64,000 nucleotides of DNA from Gammaproteobacteria bacterium (GCA_021156105.1 JAJNBD010000003.1:1-64000), one strand, 5' to 3'. Numbered from the stretch's first letter, positions 16,928 to 26,566 are shown. Notes: generated from the letters alone by a model not told the origin. Translations and numbers: made by a program.

Positions 16928-17821
16928 TTACCTCTTTAAAGCAAAACGTTTTCTAAAATTAATTAAAGAATCCAAACAACCCAGTAAAGCCACCAGTGTT
17001 AATAATTGGGGTGCTATCGTTAATAGCGCCACATAAAAAACCAATAAAATTAACCACTGATATTTATTAGATGCTGTTACTGCGTGGATTACGGTAAATC
17101 CCACACAGATAAATGGCAGTATTAATACCGGTATCAGACTTAACCAAATCGGTGTCCGCACCACTGCTGCCAGGATAATTAAAGCAAGTAGTAATATGCC
17201 TGTATAAAAATTTAATCGCCAAGCATATAACTCTTGTCTTAAGCCGCCTGGATTATACAAAACCGCTTGTATATAACGAGCAACGATTAAACTTGATAAG
17301 CTTAACGTGACAAATAACATCACACGCAAGCCAACAGCAAAACCACCTAACAGTTGAAGCATTTGCCCAGCGTTCCACACGCTTAGCAATTCTGGCCGAT
17401 CAACTGCCACTTGTTTCATCATCGCAACCAACAACTGCGACCATGTTTGAGCAAGCTGAGGGAATACCAAATAAATGGTAATGACCATTAAAACCCCAAG
17501 CCCTGTGATCATTTGTGTCACATTCAACCACGAAGCTGTTTCTCGTAGTCGATAAGCTAGTAAGCAAAGGATCAATGGATTAATAAATTGAAATACCATT
17601 TGATCCGTTGTTAAGCGAAGCACAAATCCAAACACAATCACGCTAATAATAGCGACAATAGCGGCAAGCTTTATACCCTGCTGCAAGCCTTGACGCAGCG
17701 TCACTAGCAACATTAACAACACACCAAACCAATGTAAAAAAGGAATGGCTGACAAAACTGCCGTCCAGATCATCGCTTGTCTGGGCGTCGCAATAAGCTC
17801 TTTCAGTTTGTCTGGAAACAT
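16928..17821 (-). CDS. DUF2232 inner-membrane protein
   Basis: The 297-residue protein has about eight predicted membrane helices and little else: hydrophobic segments at about 15-40, 45-75, 80-95, 105-125, 155-180, 205-235, 240-265 and 268-290. A protein of this kind (DUF2232, predicted membrane protein) is known between rpsR and rplI in Legionella, Pseudomonas and relatives, and that position is the main evidence. Its function is unknown. A GAGGTAGGC/GCCTGCCTC stem (17863-17884) lies between rpsR and this gene. Confidence 0.88.
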   Translation of the reverse strand: MFPDKLKELIATPRQAMIWTAVLSAIPFLHWFGVLLMLLVTLRQGLQQGIKLAAIVAIISVIVFGFVLRLTTDQMVFQFINPLILCLLAYRLRETASWLNVTQMITGLGVLMVITIYLVFPQLAQTWSQLLVAMMKQVAVDRPELLSVWNAGQMLQLLGGFAVGLRVMLFVTLSLSSLIVARYIQAVLYNPGGLRQELYAWRLNFYTGILLLALIILAAVVRTPIWLSLIPVLILPFICVGFTVIHAVTASNKYQWLILLVFYVALLTIAPQLLTLVALLGCLDSLINFRKRFALKR

Positions 17822-17911
17822 AATTTAAGCCTTTCTATAAACCGATATTTTTGTGCGGTAGTGAGGCAGGCCGCAGCCTACCTCAAATCATCACAAAAAT
17901 TAATTTATAGC

Positions 17912-18139
17912 TTATTCGTGACGATCACAATAAGGTAACAATGCTAAGAAGCGCGCTAATTTGATTGCGCTGGTTAGCTGACGTTGGTAACGTGCTTTGG
18001 TACCTGTGATACGGCTAGGAATAATTTTACCGGTTTCAGTAATGAAGCTTTTTAATAATTCCACATCTTTGTAATCCACTTCGGTAATTTTTTCAGCGGT
18101 GAAGCGGCAGTATTTACGACGACGAAAATAACGAGACAT
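17912..18139 (-). CDS. rpsR: 30S ribosomal protein S18
   Basis: The 75-residue basic protein contains [40 protein letters not shown] in overlapping pieces and the [15 protein letters not shown] tail typical of S18. It pairs with S6 in the small-subunit platform. It follows rpsF by 12 bp. Confidence 0.98.
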   Translation of the reverse strand: MSRYFRRRKYCRFTAEKITEVDYKDVELLKSFITETGKIIPSRITGTKARYQRQLTSAIKLARFLALLPYCDRHE

Positions 18140-18151
18140 AGATTCCTCCCC

Positions 18152-18517
18152 TTATTCTGCAGCAGCTTCAGCTTGCGCTGGCGCTGCGGCGTTATGTTCT
18201 GGTTTCTTTAGCAAAGCAGATGGGCCAGTTACTGGACCTTTGCGTTGTAAAACCAAGTGACGAATGATCGCGTCATTAAAGCGGAAGACATTCGCTAATT
18301 CATCCAATACTTTTTGATCGCATTCAATATTGAATAAAGCATAATGTGCTTTATAGATTTTATTGATAGGATAAGCTAATTGACGACGCCCGCAATCTTC
18401 AGCACGGTGTACAACACCTTTGCCGTTTTTAACAAGCGTAGAATAACGGTCAATCATACCGGGCACCTGTTCGCTTTGATCAGGATGCACCATGATGATG
18501 ATTTCATAGTGTTTCAT
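18152..18517 (-). CDS. rpsF: 30S ribosomal protein S6
   Basis: The 121-residue protein starts [22 protein letters not shown] and has the ferredoxin-like S6 fold ([20 protein letters not shown]), with an Ala/Glu-rich C-terminal tail ([10 protein letters not shown]). It is the first gene of the rpsF-rpsR-DUF2232-rplI-dnaB cluster. The 5' leader contains a CCGTCAAA/TTTGACGG stem (about 18582-18600) that could serve in S6:S18 feedback control. Confidence 0.98.
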   Translation of the reverse strand: MKHYEIIIMVHPDQSEQVPGMIDRYSTLVKNGKGVVHRAEDCGRRQLAYPINKIYKAHYALFNIECDQKVLDELANVFRFNDAIIRHLVLQRKGPVTGPSALLKKPEHNAAAPAQAEAAAE

Positions 18518-18607
18518 GAGGATACTCTCCCTATGGATTTGTTAAACAAAGTTTAATGCAAAGCACTAAACAAGGAGTTAACCGTCAAATTTTTTGACGG
18601 GCCCGGT

Positions 18608-18636
18608 ATTTTACTCGAAATTGGCTATTTTTACAA
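18608..18636 (-). promoter_or_regulatory. Putative promoter of the rpsF operon
   Basis: On the minus strand TTGTAA (rc of 18631-18636), a 17-bp spacer and TAAAAT (rc of 18608-18613) resemble a sigma70 promoter. It would give a leader of about 85 nt containing the CCGTCAAA/TTTGACGG hairpin. The same DNA holds a plus-strand open frame with no start codon, which is likely chance. Confidence 0.5.
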
Positions 18637-18791
18637 ATACTCTGGGCAAGCATTGCAAATTTTGTTTAAAGGTTTTACAGAAAAAAAGCATGTGGATTCC
18701 TCAGTAAAAGTAACTGCCACAGAAATAAACAACCCCAGCCAGTTAAATAAAAGCGTCCATATGCCAACAATGCTGACTAATCAAAAATAAT

Positions 18792-19604
18792 TTATTTTAA
18801 TCCTGGGATATATCCTTTAAGGTACAGGCTGCCTGCTACCACTGTGCTGATGACAGTCGCGGGTGCTGCAATTACAGGGCCAAAGAAGTAAGTAAAACCT
18901 GTTGCAAAGCCTGTTTTAAACCAGCCTGAAGCTTCTGAGGCAGGGATTCTTTTTAGATCAACTTGGTCACAATTTTCAGCAGGGTTTATTTCTATCTCAG
19001 AAAGAAGGCGCGCTGCCTCTTGTGGAATTTGCGCCGGCTCTGGGCGTCCCCAATCAAAATAGCTTTTTAGATAATTATTAAATTTCCAATTGCTGTAAAT
19101 ATGCGCGCCAGCAATTCCAATGCCTGTGAGGCCAAGCAAGCCATAGCCGAGATAGGTAAATGGTAGCGCTTGTCCTAATGCGGCAAAAACAATACATGGG
19201 ATAGTCTCAACCGCAGCGAACATGGCGGATAATTTCCAGCTAGCGTGTATTCCCCACGCTAATCCCCAAGCAACAGCTGGAGATTCGTTGGGTAACAGAT
19301 CAATATGATACTTATTGTGACCTTCTTTAAAATAGGCGGGGCCATTTTTAATAACCGCAACAACGTCCACACCTACCCCTAAGCTTATGCCAGCAAGATG
19401 ACTAAAGGCACCTGGGTAAGCTGCATTTAAAACAGTTTTGACAATTTCTAATTTAGGATCATCGAAAGTGTCTAAAATATGTTTAGTCGAAACAATTACT
19501 GCAGCAGCAGCAACTGTTGCCCAGCCCGGTAGTAGGGCTTTCCAATTGTACTTTGCATTTTTAGGTGGGGGGATTAATAAATGCTCTTCGCTATACAATC
19601 TCAT
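18792..19604 (-). CDS. Uncharacterised multi-pass membrane protein
   Basis: The 270-residue product has hydrophobic stretches near 25-45, 60-85, 110-130, 132-165 and 235-262, separated by short loops, so an integral membrane protein with four to five helices is likely. A polar segment at about 175-225 (WGRPEPAQIPQEAARLLSEI) lies between the last two. It is Ala/Gly-rich with no recognised motif. It stands alone between the rpsF operon and a 570-bp intergenic stretch. It could be a lineage-specific protein; no function is proposed. Confidence 0.7.
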   Translation of the reverse strand: MRLYSEEHLLIPPPKNAKYNWKALLPGWATVAAAAVIVSTKHILDTFDDPKLEIVKTVLNAAYPGAFSHLAGISLGVGVDVVAVIKNGPAYFKEGHNKYHIDLLPNESPAVAWGLAWGIHASWKLSAMFAAVETIPCIVFAALGQALPFTYLGYGLLGLTGIGIAGAHIYSNWKFNNYLKSYFDWGRPEPAQIPQEAARLLSEIEINPAENCDQVDLKRIPASEASGWFKTGFATGFTYFFGPVIAAPATVISTVVAGSLYLKGYIPGLK

Positions 19605-20176
19605 GACTTAAGTCCCCAAAATTTTATTATTTAAATATTAAGTTATTTTTTTAAAATATATCAACGTTTATATTACAATGTCAAATTATAAAAGCCATTT
19701 CCAGCTTAGAGATTTTTATTTTAAAAACCACTATATTAATTAAAATACCTTGTATTTAAAAACGCTTTTAAGAGATGCACGGTTCGAAAAAACCGTAGTT
19801 TTATGACTTAAAAGAAGATTTTCAGCCTAGACAGCCCCCCAAGAGCTTCTTTGAGCCAATAATCAGTGTTGACATAGGGGCGCACTGCAGCATTAAGCTT
19901 GCAAGTAAATGCGAAGCTGATTTAATTGTTTTCTCAAGAGCCCAAACAATAAAGAAATATTAAAAAAATTATCGCTTTACGTAGTAGCAGCCGTGGAGTA
20001 TGAAAATGATGGGCGCGTGCTGCATAAAAATTGTAATTAAGACAACAGATAAAAAATGCTGCCCTTAGGAGAAGCGTAATAAGATTAACAGCAAACACCC
20101 AATAAAAAATTTGCCCTTATATTAGCTTAGAGATATGATGGCTTTCTCATCATTCATTTAAAGTAAGGAGCAATTT
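19605..20176. other. 572-bp intergenic stretch with no supported gene
   Basis: The stretch is strongly AT-rich, especially 19620-19780. It holds only short frames, a small CGGTT-CGAAAA-AACCG hairpin near 19791-19806 and the rhodanese promoter at its right end. The composition suggests eroded coding sequence, but no protein remnant could be identified. Confidence 0.5.
20111..20139 (+). promoter_or_regulatory. Putative promoter of the rhodanese gene
   Basis: TTGCCC (20111-20116), a 17-bp spacer and TATGAT (20134-20139) lie 38 bp before the gene start. Confidence 0.55.
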
Positions 20177-20536
20177 ATGGCTCTCGGCCCTGCATTTATT
20201 CAACTTGCCAACCAGGCAAAAGCACGTATTAAAGAAATTGACATCACTCAACTGAGTGAATTAAAGAACCAAAATATTCCTTTCCATTTAATTGATATAC
20301 GAGAGCAAAATGAATGGCTCTATGGCGTTATTCCTGATGCCGTGCTAATTACCAAAGGTTTAATTGAGCATGAAATTGAGCGTGTAGTACCCAATAAAGA
20401 GGATGTGGTTGTTTTATATTGCGGTGGCGGACTTCGTTCTGCGCTGGCAGCGGATAATTTGCAACTGATGGGCTATACCAAAGTATTCTCTTTACAAGGC
20501 GGTTATGGTGCTTGGAAAGCTGCTAATCCTGTTTAA
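20177..20536 (+). CDS. Single-domain rhodanese-like protein
   Basis: The 119-residue protein has the rhodanese fold: FHLIDIREQNEWLYGVIPDA in the first half and the active-site loop VVLYCGGGLRSALAADNL, where Cys about 83 begins the CGGGLR catalytic loop, then LQGGYGAWKAANP. Such proteins carry persulfide sulfur. There is no signal peptide, so it is cytoplasmic. The SD is AAGGAG 7 nt before the ATG. It is monocistronic between its own promoter and terminator. Confidence 0.93.
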   Translation: MALGPAFIQLANQAKARIKEIDITQLSELKNQNIPFHLIDIREQNEWLYGVIPDAVLITKGLIEHEIERVVPNKEDVVVLYCGGGLRSALAADNLQLMGYTKVFSLQGGYGAWKAANPV

Positions 20537-20540
20537 AAGA

Positions 20541-20577
20541 AAAGCTGCTACAAATTAAAATCTGTAGCAGCTTTTTT
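20541..20577 (+). terminator. Rho-independent terminator after the rhodanese gene (also faces nrdA)
   Basis: A 12-bp stem AAAGCTGCTACA / TGTAGCAGCTTT encloses a 10-nt loop and is followed by TTTTTT. The left flank is A-rich, so it may also stop the convergent nrdA transcript. Confidence 0.88.
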
Positions 20578-20585
20578 ATGAAAAG

Positions 20586-23453
20586 TTACTGACAAGCTTC
20601 ACAATCAGGATCATTAATTGAACAAGCTTTTGGTGCTGCTTCGACAGGGGCTGCGCTGACATTTTTTACCGCATTTAATGCGCCATCATGAATGGTAGAT
20701 TTTTCCGCATTCGTTGCTCCCATACTGCGCAGATAATAAGTGGTTTTTAAGCCACGAACCCATGCCATACGATACAAAATGTCCAGCTTCTTACCGGATG
20801 GTTCAGCCATATAAAGGTTTAATGATTGCGCTTGGTCAATCCATTTTTGTCGACGCGATGCGGAATCAATCAGCCATTTTGGCTCAACTTCAAACGCCGT
20901 TGCATAAAGCGTTTTAAGTTTTTCAGGAATACGCTGAATTGGCTTCAAGCTACCATTATAGTATTTCAAATCATTGACCATAACTTCATCCCATAAATTT
21001 AATGCTTTTAAATCCCGCACTAAATAAGGGTTAACCACGGTGAACTCACCTGACATATTGGATTTAACAAATAAGTTTTGGTAAGTTGGCTCAATCGATT
21101 GAGATACACCACAAATATTAGAAATCGTTGCTGTTGGTGCAATTGCCATGGTATTAGAGTTACGTATACCTTGTTTTTTCACTTTTTCACGCAAAGCATC
21201 CCAATCTAAAGTAGTGCTGGTATCTTGATCTAAATACTGACCACGCGTTTCTTTTAACAATTTGATGGAATCAATTGGTAAAATACCACGGCTCCATAAA
21301 GAACCTTTAAAGCTTTCATAAGAACCACGTTCTGCAGCTAAATCACTGGAGGCTTCAATTGCAAAGTAGCTTAAATATTCCATAGAACGATCAGCAAATT
21401 CCACTGCTGCATCCGAAGAATAAGCGATACCTTGGTGATAGAGCGCATCTTGGAAGCCCATGATGCCTAAACCAATTGGGCGGTGTTTCATGTTGGAGTT
21501 TTTCGCTTGCGGGATACAGTAATAGTTAATATCAATCACATTATCCAACATGCGAATGGCCGTACGAACCGTATGGCGTAAACGCTCAACGTCTAAGCCT
21601 TTGTCACCCATCATTTCTGGCATATTGATACTGCCTAAGTTACACACAGCCACTTCATCGTGTGAGGTATTCAGGGTAATTTCTGTGCAAAGGTTAGAGC
21701 TATGTACCACACCACAGTGTTGTTGTGGTGAACGCACATTACAAGGATCTTTAAAAGTAACCCAAGGATGGCCAGTTTCAAATAGCATGCTAAGCATTTT
21801 GCGCCAGAGCGAAACAGCAGGGATTTTTTTAAATAGCTTAATTTCACCACGTGCTGCTTCTTCTTCGGCTTCAGCATAAGCTTTTTCAAATTCCGCGCCA
21901 TAAAGATCATGCAAATGTGGTACATCGCTAGGTGAGAATAATGTCCACTCGCCGTTTTCAAATACACGCTTCATGAATAAATCTGGAATCCAGTTAGCCG
22001 TATTCATGTCGTGGGTACGACGACGCTCGTCACCCGTATTTTTGCGTAATTCTAAAAACTCTTCGATATCTAAGTGCCAAGTTTCTAAATAACCACAAAT
22101 TGCACCTTTACGCTTACCACCTTGATTTACCGCAACGGCAGAGGCATTTGCCACATTCATGAAAGGAACCACGCCTTGTGATTTACCATTGGTGCCTTTG
22201 ATATAAGAATTCATGGCACGAACTGGCGTCCAGTCATTACCTAAACCACCCGCATATTTCGACAATAAAGCATTATCTTTAATGGCGCTATAAATACCAT
22301 CTAAATCATCTGGAATGGTAGTCAAAAAACAGCTAGAAAGCTGAGGGCGCAAAGTACCTGAGTTAAAAAGTGTTGGGGTTGAGCTCATGAACGTAAAACT
22401 AGAAAGCACTTCATAAAACTCAATGGTTGCCGCTTCTTTATCTTTTTCATTCAAAGCTAAACCCATTGCAACACGCATAAAGAATGCTTGTGGCAATTCG
22501 AAGCGTGTACCACGGTGATGAATGAAATAGCGATCATAAAGGGTTTGTAGGCCTAAGTAAGTAAATTTTAAATCACGCTCTGGCTTAATCGCCGCACCTA
22601 ATTTTTCTAAATCAAATTTAGCTAATTCTGGATCTAATAATTCGTGCTCAATCCCTTTCATCACGTAAGCTTTTAAATAAGCAGGGTAAATTGCTGCCAT
22701 TTCATCAAAGGTAGCATCTTCTTGTAATTCTAAGAAACGTAATGCTTCACCACGCAAGTCATCTAATAATAAGCGTGCGGCAACAAAAGAATAGTTAGGA
22801 TCGGTTTCAATTAAAGCACGCGCGCTAAGCTGAGCCGCTTTTGCGACGTCGCTGACAGGAATACCATCAAAAATATTCCGTAACGTTTCTTTATAAATTT
22901 GTTCTGCAGTTACATTTGATAAGTTACGGCAAGCCTCGCTAATAATTTGACCTAAACGGGCCGTATCCAGTGGTGCTTTATTGCCATCTCGCAAGGTAAC
23001 GCTCAAGTCGCTTGCGGTTATTTCAAAATCCGTGGTCTGAGCCGCCGCCCGCTCTTGACGGCGTGCTTCGCGATATAATACATAGCTACGCGCAATTTTA
23101 TGCTCGCCTTCACGCATGAGCATTAATTCAACTTGGTCTTGAATATCTTCAATATGGATTGTACCGCCCGCTGGCAGACGGCGGTTGAAAGCATCGGAAA
23201 TCGCTTGACTTAATTTATCAACAACTTCATGGACACGCGAAGAGGAAGCGGCTTGACCGCCTTCAACAGCTAAAAACGCTTTCGTCATGGCAATAGCAAT
23301 TTTGCTTGCATCAAACGTCACAACTTTGCCATTGCGTTTAATGACCCGCAAGGTACCGGGCGTATTACTTTTTAATTCTGATTGTTGGTTCATCATCGCT
23401 GGATTAATTTGAGATTTAAGGCTTCCTGCCTGAGATTCCACGCTTGCTGACAT
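20586..23453 (-). CDS. nrdA: Class Ia ribonucleoside-diphosphate reductase, alpha subunit
   Basis: The 955-residue protein has an N-terminal ATP-cone (RVIKRNGKVVTFDASKIAIAM), and the catalytic barrel holds SSCFL and the NLCTEI segment. The C-terminal tail DPDCEACQ provides the CxxC pair that re-reduces the active site. It converts NDPs to dNDPs together with NrdB. The start at 23453 has AAGGAG 7-10 nt upstream; a longer frame to 23489 has no support. nrdB is not adjacent and not in the window, and a terminator follows directly. Tandem NrdR boxes lie upstream. Confidence 0.97.
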   Translation of the reverse strand: MSASVESQAGSLKSQINPAMMNQQSELKSNTPGTLRVIKRNGKVVTFDASKIAIAMTKAFLAVEGGQAASSSRVHEVVDKLSQAISDAFNRRLPAGGTIHIEDIQDQVELMLMREGEHKIARSYVLYREARRQERAAAQTTDFEITASDLSVTLRDGNKAPLDTARLGQIISEACRNLSNVTAEQIYKETLRNIFDGIPVSDVAKAAQLSARALIETDPNYSFVAARLLLDDLRGEALRFLELQEDATFDEMAAIYPAYLKAYVMKGIEHELLDPELAKFDLEKLGAAIKPERDLKFTYLGLQTLYDRYFIHHRGTRFELPQAFFMRVAMGLALNEKDKEAATIEFYEVLSSFTFMSSTPTLFNSGTLRPQLSSCFLTTIPDDLDGIYSAIKDNALLSKYAGGLGNDWTPVRAMNSYIKGTNGKSQGVVPFMNVANASAVAVNQGGKRKGAICGYLETWHLDIEEFLELRKNTGDERRRTHDMNTANWIPDLFMKRVFENGEWTLFSPSDVPHLHDLYGAEFEKAYAEAEEEAARGEIKLFKKIPAVSLWRKMLSMLFETGHPWVTFKDPCNVRSPQQHCGVVHSSNLCTEITLNTSHDEVAVCNLGSINMPEMMGDKGLDVERLRHTVRTAIRMLDNVIDINYYCIPQAKNSNMKHRPIGLGIMGFQDALYHQGIAYSSDAAVEFADRSMEYLSYFAIEASSDLAAERGSYESFKGSLWSRGILPIDSIKLLKETRGQYLDQDTSTTLDWDALREKVKKQGIRNSNTMAIAPTATISNICGVSQSIEPTYQNLFVKSNMSGEFTVVNPYLVRDLKALNLWDEVMVNDLKYYNGSLKPIQRIPEKLKTLYATAFEVEPKWLIDSASRRQKWIDQAQSLNLYMAEPSGKKLDILYRMAWVRGLKTTYYLRSMGATNAEKSTIHDGALNAVKNVSAAPVEAAPKACSINDPDCEACQ

Positions 23454-23518
23454 ACACTTCTCCTTGAATTTAACAAAAATAGGGCACAACTATTTATATT
23501 AAACACAGCAGAGCAAAA

Positions 23519-23566
23519 ACACAAGATCTTGTGTTTTTGTCTAAGATGTGGCACTAGATGTAGTAA
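23519..23566 (-). promoter_or_regulatory. Tandem NrdR boxes upstream of nrdA
   Basis: ACACAAGATCTTGTGT (23519-23534) is a perfect palindrome matching the NrdR-box pattern acaCwAtATaTwGtgt. A second, weaker box GCACTAGATGTAGTAA lies at 23551-23566. They are separated by 16 bp, about three helix turns centre to centre, which is the usual spacing for cooperative NrdR binding. NrdR is the dATP/ATP-sensing repressor of ribonucleotide reductase genes. The first box is embedded in a 26-bp perfect palindrome (23514-23539). Confidence 0.8.
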
Positions 23567-23740
23567 AAAGCCTAAGTATAAAGATTTCTTGAAATAATGC
23601 TCTGGCGACCTAAATTGGGGGTTCTCTGTCAAGGTTTTAACCCTTCCATAGCAAACCTAACCCCCCCATATCTTACCCCACTCCAAATGAATTTCTTGAT
23701 CGCTTGGGAAGATACGTATCATATTTAAACTTATAATATT

Positions 23741-24931
23741 TTAACCTTCTTTCAATAAATCTATTTCTACTTTATCAATTTTTTGAAAACGGCTAGTTAT
23801 CTTATTGGCAGACGTTTGCACTTCTTCGACGTCTTTATGGGCTTGAGCAATATGCCGACCTAGATTATCCATGCGATCTTGGAACCGTTTAAAATCTTTG
23901 GCCAATCCTTGTAAATGTTCTTGAATAATATGGACTTGCTGGCGTGTTGCAGCATCTTTTAAGACAGCCCTTGCCGTTGTTAACACCGCCATTAACGTTG
24001 TGGGGGAAGTAATCCAAACACGCATGCGCTGAGCTTCTGCCACTAAATCCGGATAATGACCATGAATTTCCGCAAAGACAGCTTCGGCAGGAACAAACAT
24101 CATCGCGCCTTCAGCTGTTTCATTCACAACAATATACTTTTCAGCAATATCTTTAATATGTTTTTTAATATCAATCTTAAACTGCCGTTCTGCTTCACGC
24201 CGTTCTAATTCACTTGTTTCAGGCGCAAGCATTTTTTGATAAGACTCCAGTGGGAATTTCGCATCCACCACAATATTACCGGTAGGCGCCGGCAGGAATA
24301 AAATACAATCACAGCGCTTGCCATTACCCAGCTCATGTTGAAAAGCAAAATGCGTTTCGGGAATCAAATTACGCACCAAAGCTTCAAGCTGCACTTCACC
24401 AAAAGCACCCCGTGAGCGCTTATCCGACAATACTTCTTGTAAACTCACTACACTTTGTGACAGATCGGTGATCTTCTTTTGTGCTTCATCAATTAACGCC
24501 AAACGTTTAATCACATCACTGAAAACTGCCGTGGTTTTTTCGAAACCTTGCTGTAAACGCTCTTCAACTTGGCCACTAATTTGCTGTAAACGACGATCAA
24601 CAATCTGATGTAACTGGCCAATTTGTTCATTTTGCGCTGTAATTCTTTCGCTTAATAATGCTAGCAATTGCTGTTGTACATGCTGCAAGCTTTCTTGCAT
24701 TAATTTCACATTATCTAATTGATACTGATGTGTTTGCTTCAATTGGCTTTGCTGATAGTCACGCACTTCTTTTAGCAAAGATTGGCCTTGCTGCTGCAAA
24801 ATATCTAAATCCTTGCTAAGATAAGCATCGCTTTGTGATTGCTGCGCCAAACGCCGCCACAAAAACAACACTAATAACGTTATCACAAGACTAAACCCAA
24901 TTAAGACACTGATGAGGATGATGAGCAACAT
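23741..24931 (-). CDS. rmuC: RmuC-family DNA recombination protein
   Basis: The 396-residue protein has one N-terminal membrane helix (LLIILISVLIGFSLVITLLVLFLW), a long Gln-rich coiled coil (about 30-165), and the RmuC core (about 180-330) with RGAFGEVQLEALVRNLIP, CDCILFLPAPTGNIVVDAKFPLE and MMFVPAEAVFAEI, a PD-(D/E)XK-like nuclease fold. It limits inversions at short inverted repeats. The start at 24931 is taken because the product begins in the membrane helix; upstream codons are not plausible. It diverges from the cytochrome b561 gene with only 12 bp between starts. Confidence 0.93.
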   Translation of the reverse strand: MLLIILISVLIGFSLVITLLVLFLWRRLAQQSQSDAYLSKDLDILQQQGQSLLKEVRDYQQSQLKQTHQYQLDNVKLMQESLQHVQQQLLALLSERITAQNEQIGQLHQIVDRRLQQISGQVEERLQQGFEKTTAVFSDVIKRLALIDEAQKKITDLSQSVVSLQEVLSDKRSRGAFGEVQLEALVRNLIPETHFAFQHELGNGKRCDCILFLPAPTGNIVVDAKFPLESYQKMLAPETSELERREAERQFKIDIKKHIKDIAEKYIVVNETAEGAMMFVPAEAVFAEIHGHYPDLVAEAQRMRVWITSPTTLMAVLTTARAVLKDAATRQQVHIIQEHLQGLAKDFKRFQDRMDNLGRHIAQAHKDVEEVQTSANKITSRFQKIDKVEIDLLKEG

Positions 24932-24943
24932 GGAGAATATTTT

Positions 24944-25480
24944 ATGGAAATAAAAAATGATAGCCAACATTATGGCATTGTTGAAAAAATTTTGCACTGG
25001 CTTATGGCACTACTCATTATCCTAATGCTAAGCGTGAGCTTTTTCTTCGATGACTTTTCTAAAACAACCAAGTCTACGCTTATCGGAACGCACAAATTGA
25101 TTGGCATGAGTATTTTCTTACTTGCGATCATTTTTCTTATTTGGAAAAAGATAAATATCAAACCCGCTTTTCCTGAGAATATGCCACGCTGGCAAACCTT
25201 TCTAGCACGGTTTGTGCATCATCTGTTAATGCTAGCCATTATCATTATGCCGCTTGCAGGCTGGATAATGAGTACAGCAGCTGGAAAGCCACCGAAAATA
25301 GGTACAATCGCATTAAATTTTCCGGGCATTCCATTAGATAAAACTTTAAGTGGATTTTGTTGGAATATACATTTAATCGTTGCTTGGCTTTTAATTGGTT
25401 TAATTAGCTTACATGTTTTAGGCGCATTAAAGCATGCATTAATTGATAAAGACGGTATTTTACGCCGCATGGGGTTTTAA
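24944..25480 (+). CDS. Cytochrome b561-family membrane protein
   Basis: The 178-residue protein has four predicted membrane helices and His residues placed for two b hemes: HWLMALLI in helix 1, GTHKLIGMSIF in helix 2, RFVHHLLMLAI in helix 3 and HLIVAWLLIGLISLHVLGALKH in helix 4. Bacterial family members (CybB type) pass electrons from ubiquinol, for example to superoxide. It lies in the inner membrane. GGAG lies 8-11 nt upstream of the ATG. Confidence 0.92.
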   Translation: MEIKNDSQHYGIVEKILHWLMALLIILMLSVSFFFDDFSKTTKSTLIGTHKLIGMSIFLLAIIFLIWKKINIKPAFPENMPRWQTFLARFVHHLLMLAIIIMPLAGWIMSTAAGKPPKIGTIALNFPGIPLDKTLSGFCWNIHLIVAWLLIGLISLHVLGALKHALIDKDGILRRMGF

Positions 25481-25531
25481 TAAGTAATTTTCGATTCTTG
25501 CGCCGCAGCTCAAGGTGCGGGAGATATTAAT

Positions 25532-26098
25532 ATGGCACAAACTTTTGAAAGTTTTAAAGGCAAAGCATTAATTGCAATGCCACATTTAAAAGATCCTCAT
25601 TTTGAGCAATCTGTTTGCTATATCTGCCAGCATGATGCAGAAGGGGCACTGGGTTTTGTCATTAATAAACCCTTACATATGTTAGAAAGGGACTTGCTCG
25701 TGGACCAACATTTAGAGATTCCTTCATCAGAGTTTTCTCGGGCACTTATTAATGGTGGGCCAATGCATACTGACCGTGGCTTCGTTATTCACAATCACTC
25801 AGGTCAATGGCACAATACTTTAGCCATTGGTAAGAATTTATTTGTGACAACATCAAAAGAAATCCTGCGCGCCATTGCACAAAAAGAAATTACTGATAAT
25901 TATTTAATTATTTTAGGTTACGCCGCGTGGCAGCCCGGCCAGCTTGAAAATGAATTATGTGAAAATGATTGGTTAATTGGGGATATTCCAAAAGAATTTT
26001 TATTTGAAACCCCTGTCGAGCAACGCTGGTCGCTTGCAATGCAACACCTTGGTATTCAACATCCTTTTCACCTTTCAGATCTTAGCGGACATGCCTAA
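25532..26098 (+). CDS. algH: YqgE/AlgH family protein (DUF179)
   Basis: The 188-residue protein has the family hallmarks KGKALIAMPHLKDPHFEQSV at the N-terminus, EGALGFVINKP and NGGPMHTDRGFVIH. The biochemical role is unknown. Its position immediately upstream of ruvX is widely conserved in gammaproteobacteria (yqgE-yqgF), which supports the call. Confidence 0.95.
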   Translation: MAQTFESFKGKALIAMPHLKDPHFEQSVCYICQHDAEGALGFVINKPLHMLERDLLVDQHLEIPSSEFSRALINGGPMHTDRGFVIHNHSGQWHNTLAIGKNLFVTTSKEILRAIAQKEITDNYLIILGYAAWQPGQLENELCENDWLIGDIPKEFLFETPVEQRWSLAMQHLGIQHPFHLSDLSGHA

Positions 26099-26119
26099 TC
26101 AAGCGATATAAAATATACT

Positions 26120-26566
26120 ATGGACTTTATTAAAACGCATGTTATCTTAGGATTTGATGTTGGCAGCCATAAAATTGGTGTGGCTGTCGGCCAAACACTC
26201 ACTCAGCAAGCAAAGCCTTTACCACGTATCATTGCACAAAAAGGCTTGCCAACCACGACTGAAATTAAAAAATTACTTAATGAATGGCGGCCCGATGTTA
26301 TTGTCGTGGGCTTGCCGACGATGATGGATGGTAAAAAACAATTTACCACCGATCTTGCTTTAGCCTTCATAGAATTTTTAAAAACTTTAACCGATTTGCC
26401 TGTTTTTTCAGTAGACGAACGCTTAACGACTAAAGCAGCACGCAGCGATCTTTTTGAACAAGGAGGATATCGCCATTTGCAAAAAGCAGATGTCGATAGT
26501 TATGCGGCAAAATTAATTGTCGAAAGCTGGATGCATTCAGATTACTCTGCAGCTAAACTTGTTTGA
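26120..26566 (+). CDS. ruvX: Putative pre-16S rRNA nuclease / Holliday junction resolvase RuvX (YqgF)
   Basis: The 148-residue RNase H-fold protein has the catalytic motifs GFDVGSHKIGVAVG (first Asp), VVGLPTMMDG and VDERLTTKAAR (Asp/Glu), and DVDSYAAKLIVESW (last Asp). In E. coli YqgF completes the 16S rRNA 5' end. It follows algH by 21 bp and its 3' end overlaps the convergent small gene by 25 bp. Confidence 0.96.
   Translation: MDFIKTHVILGFDVGSHKIGVAVGQTLTQQAKPLPRIIAQKGLPTTTEIKKLLNEWRPDVIVVGLPTMMDGKKQFTTDLALAFIEFLKTLTDLPVFSVDERLTTKAARSDLFEQGGYRHLQKADVDSYAAKLIVESWMHSDYSAAKLV

Noticed and set aside
18555..18790. Plus-strand open frame of about 78 codons ending at 18790 in the rpsF upstream region
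   Set aside because: It has no start codon at its beginning, no ribosome binding site and no recognisable protein, and overlaps the probable rpsF promoter and leader hairpin. A decayed gene end cannot be fully excluded.
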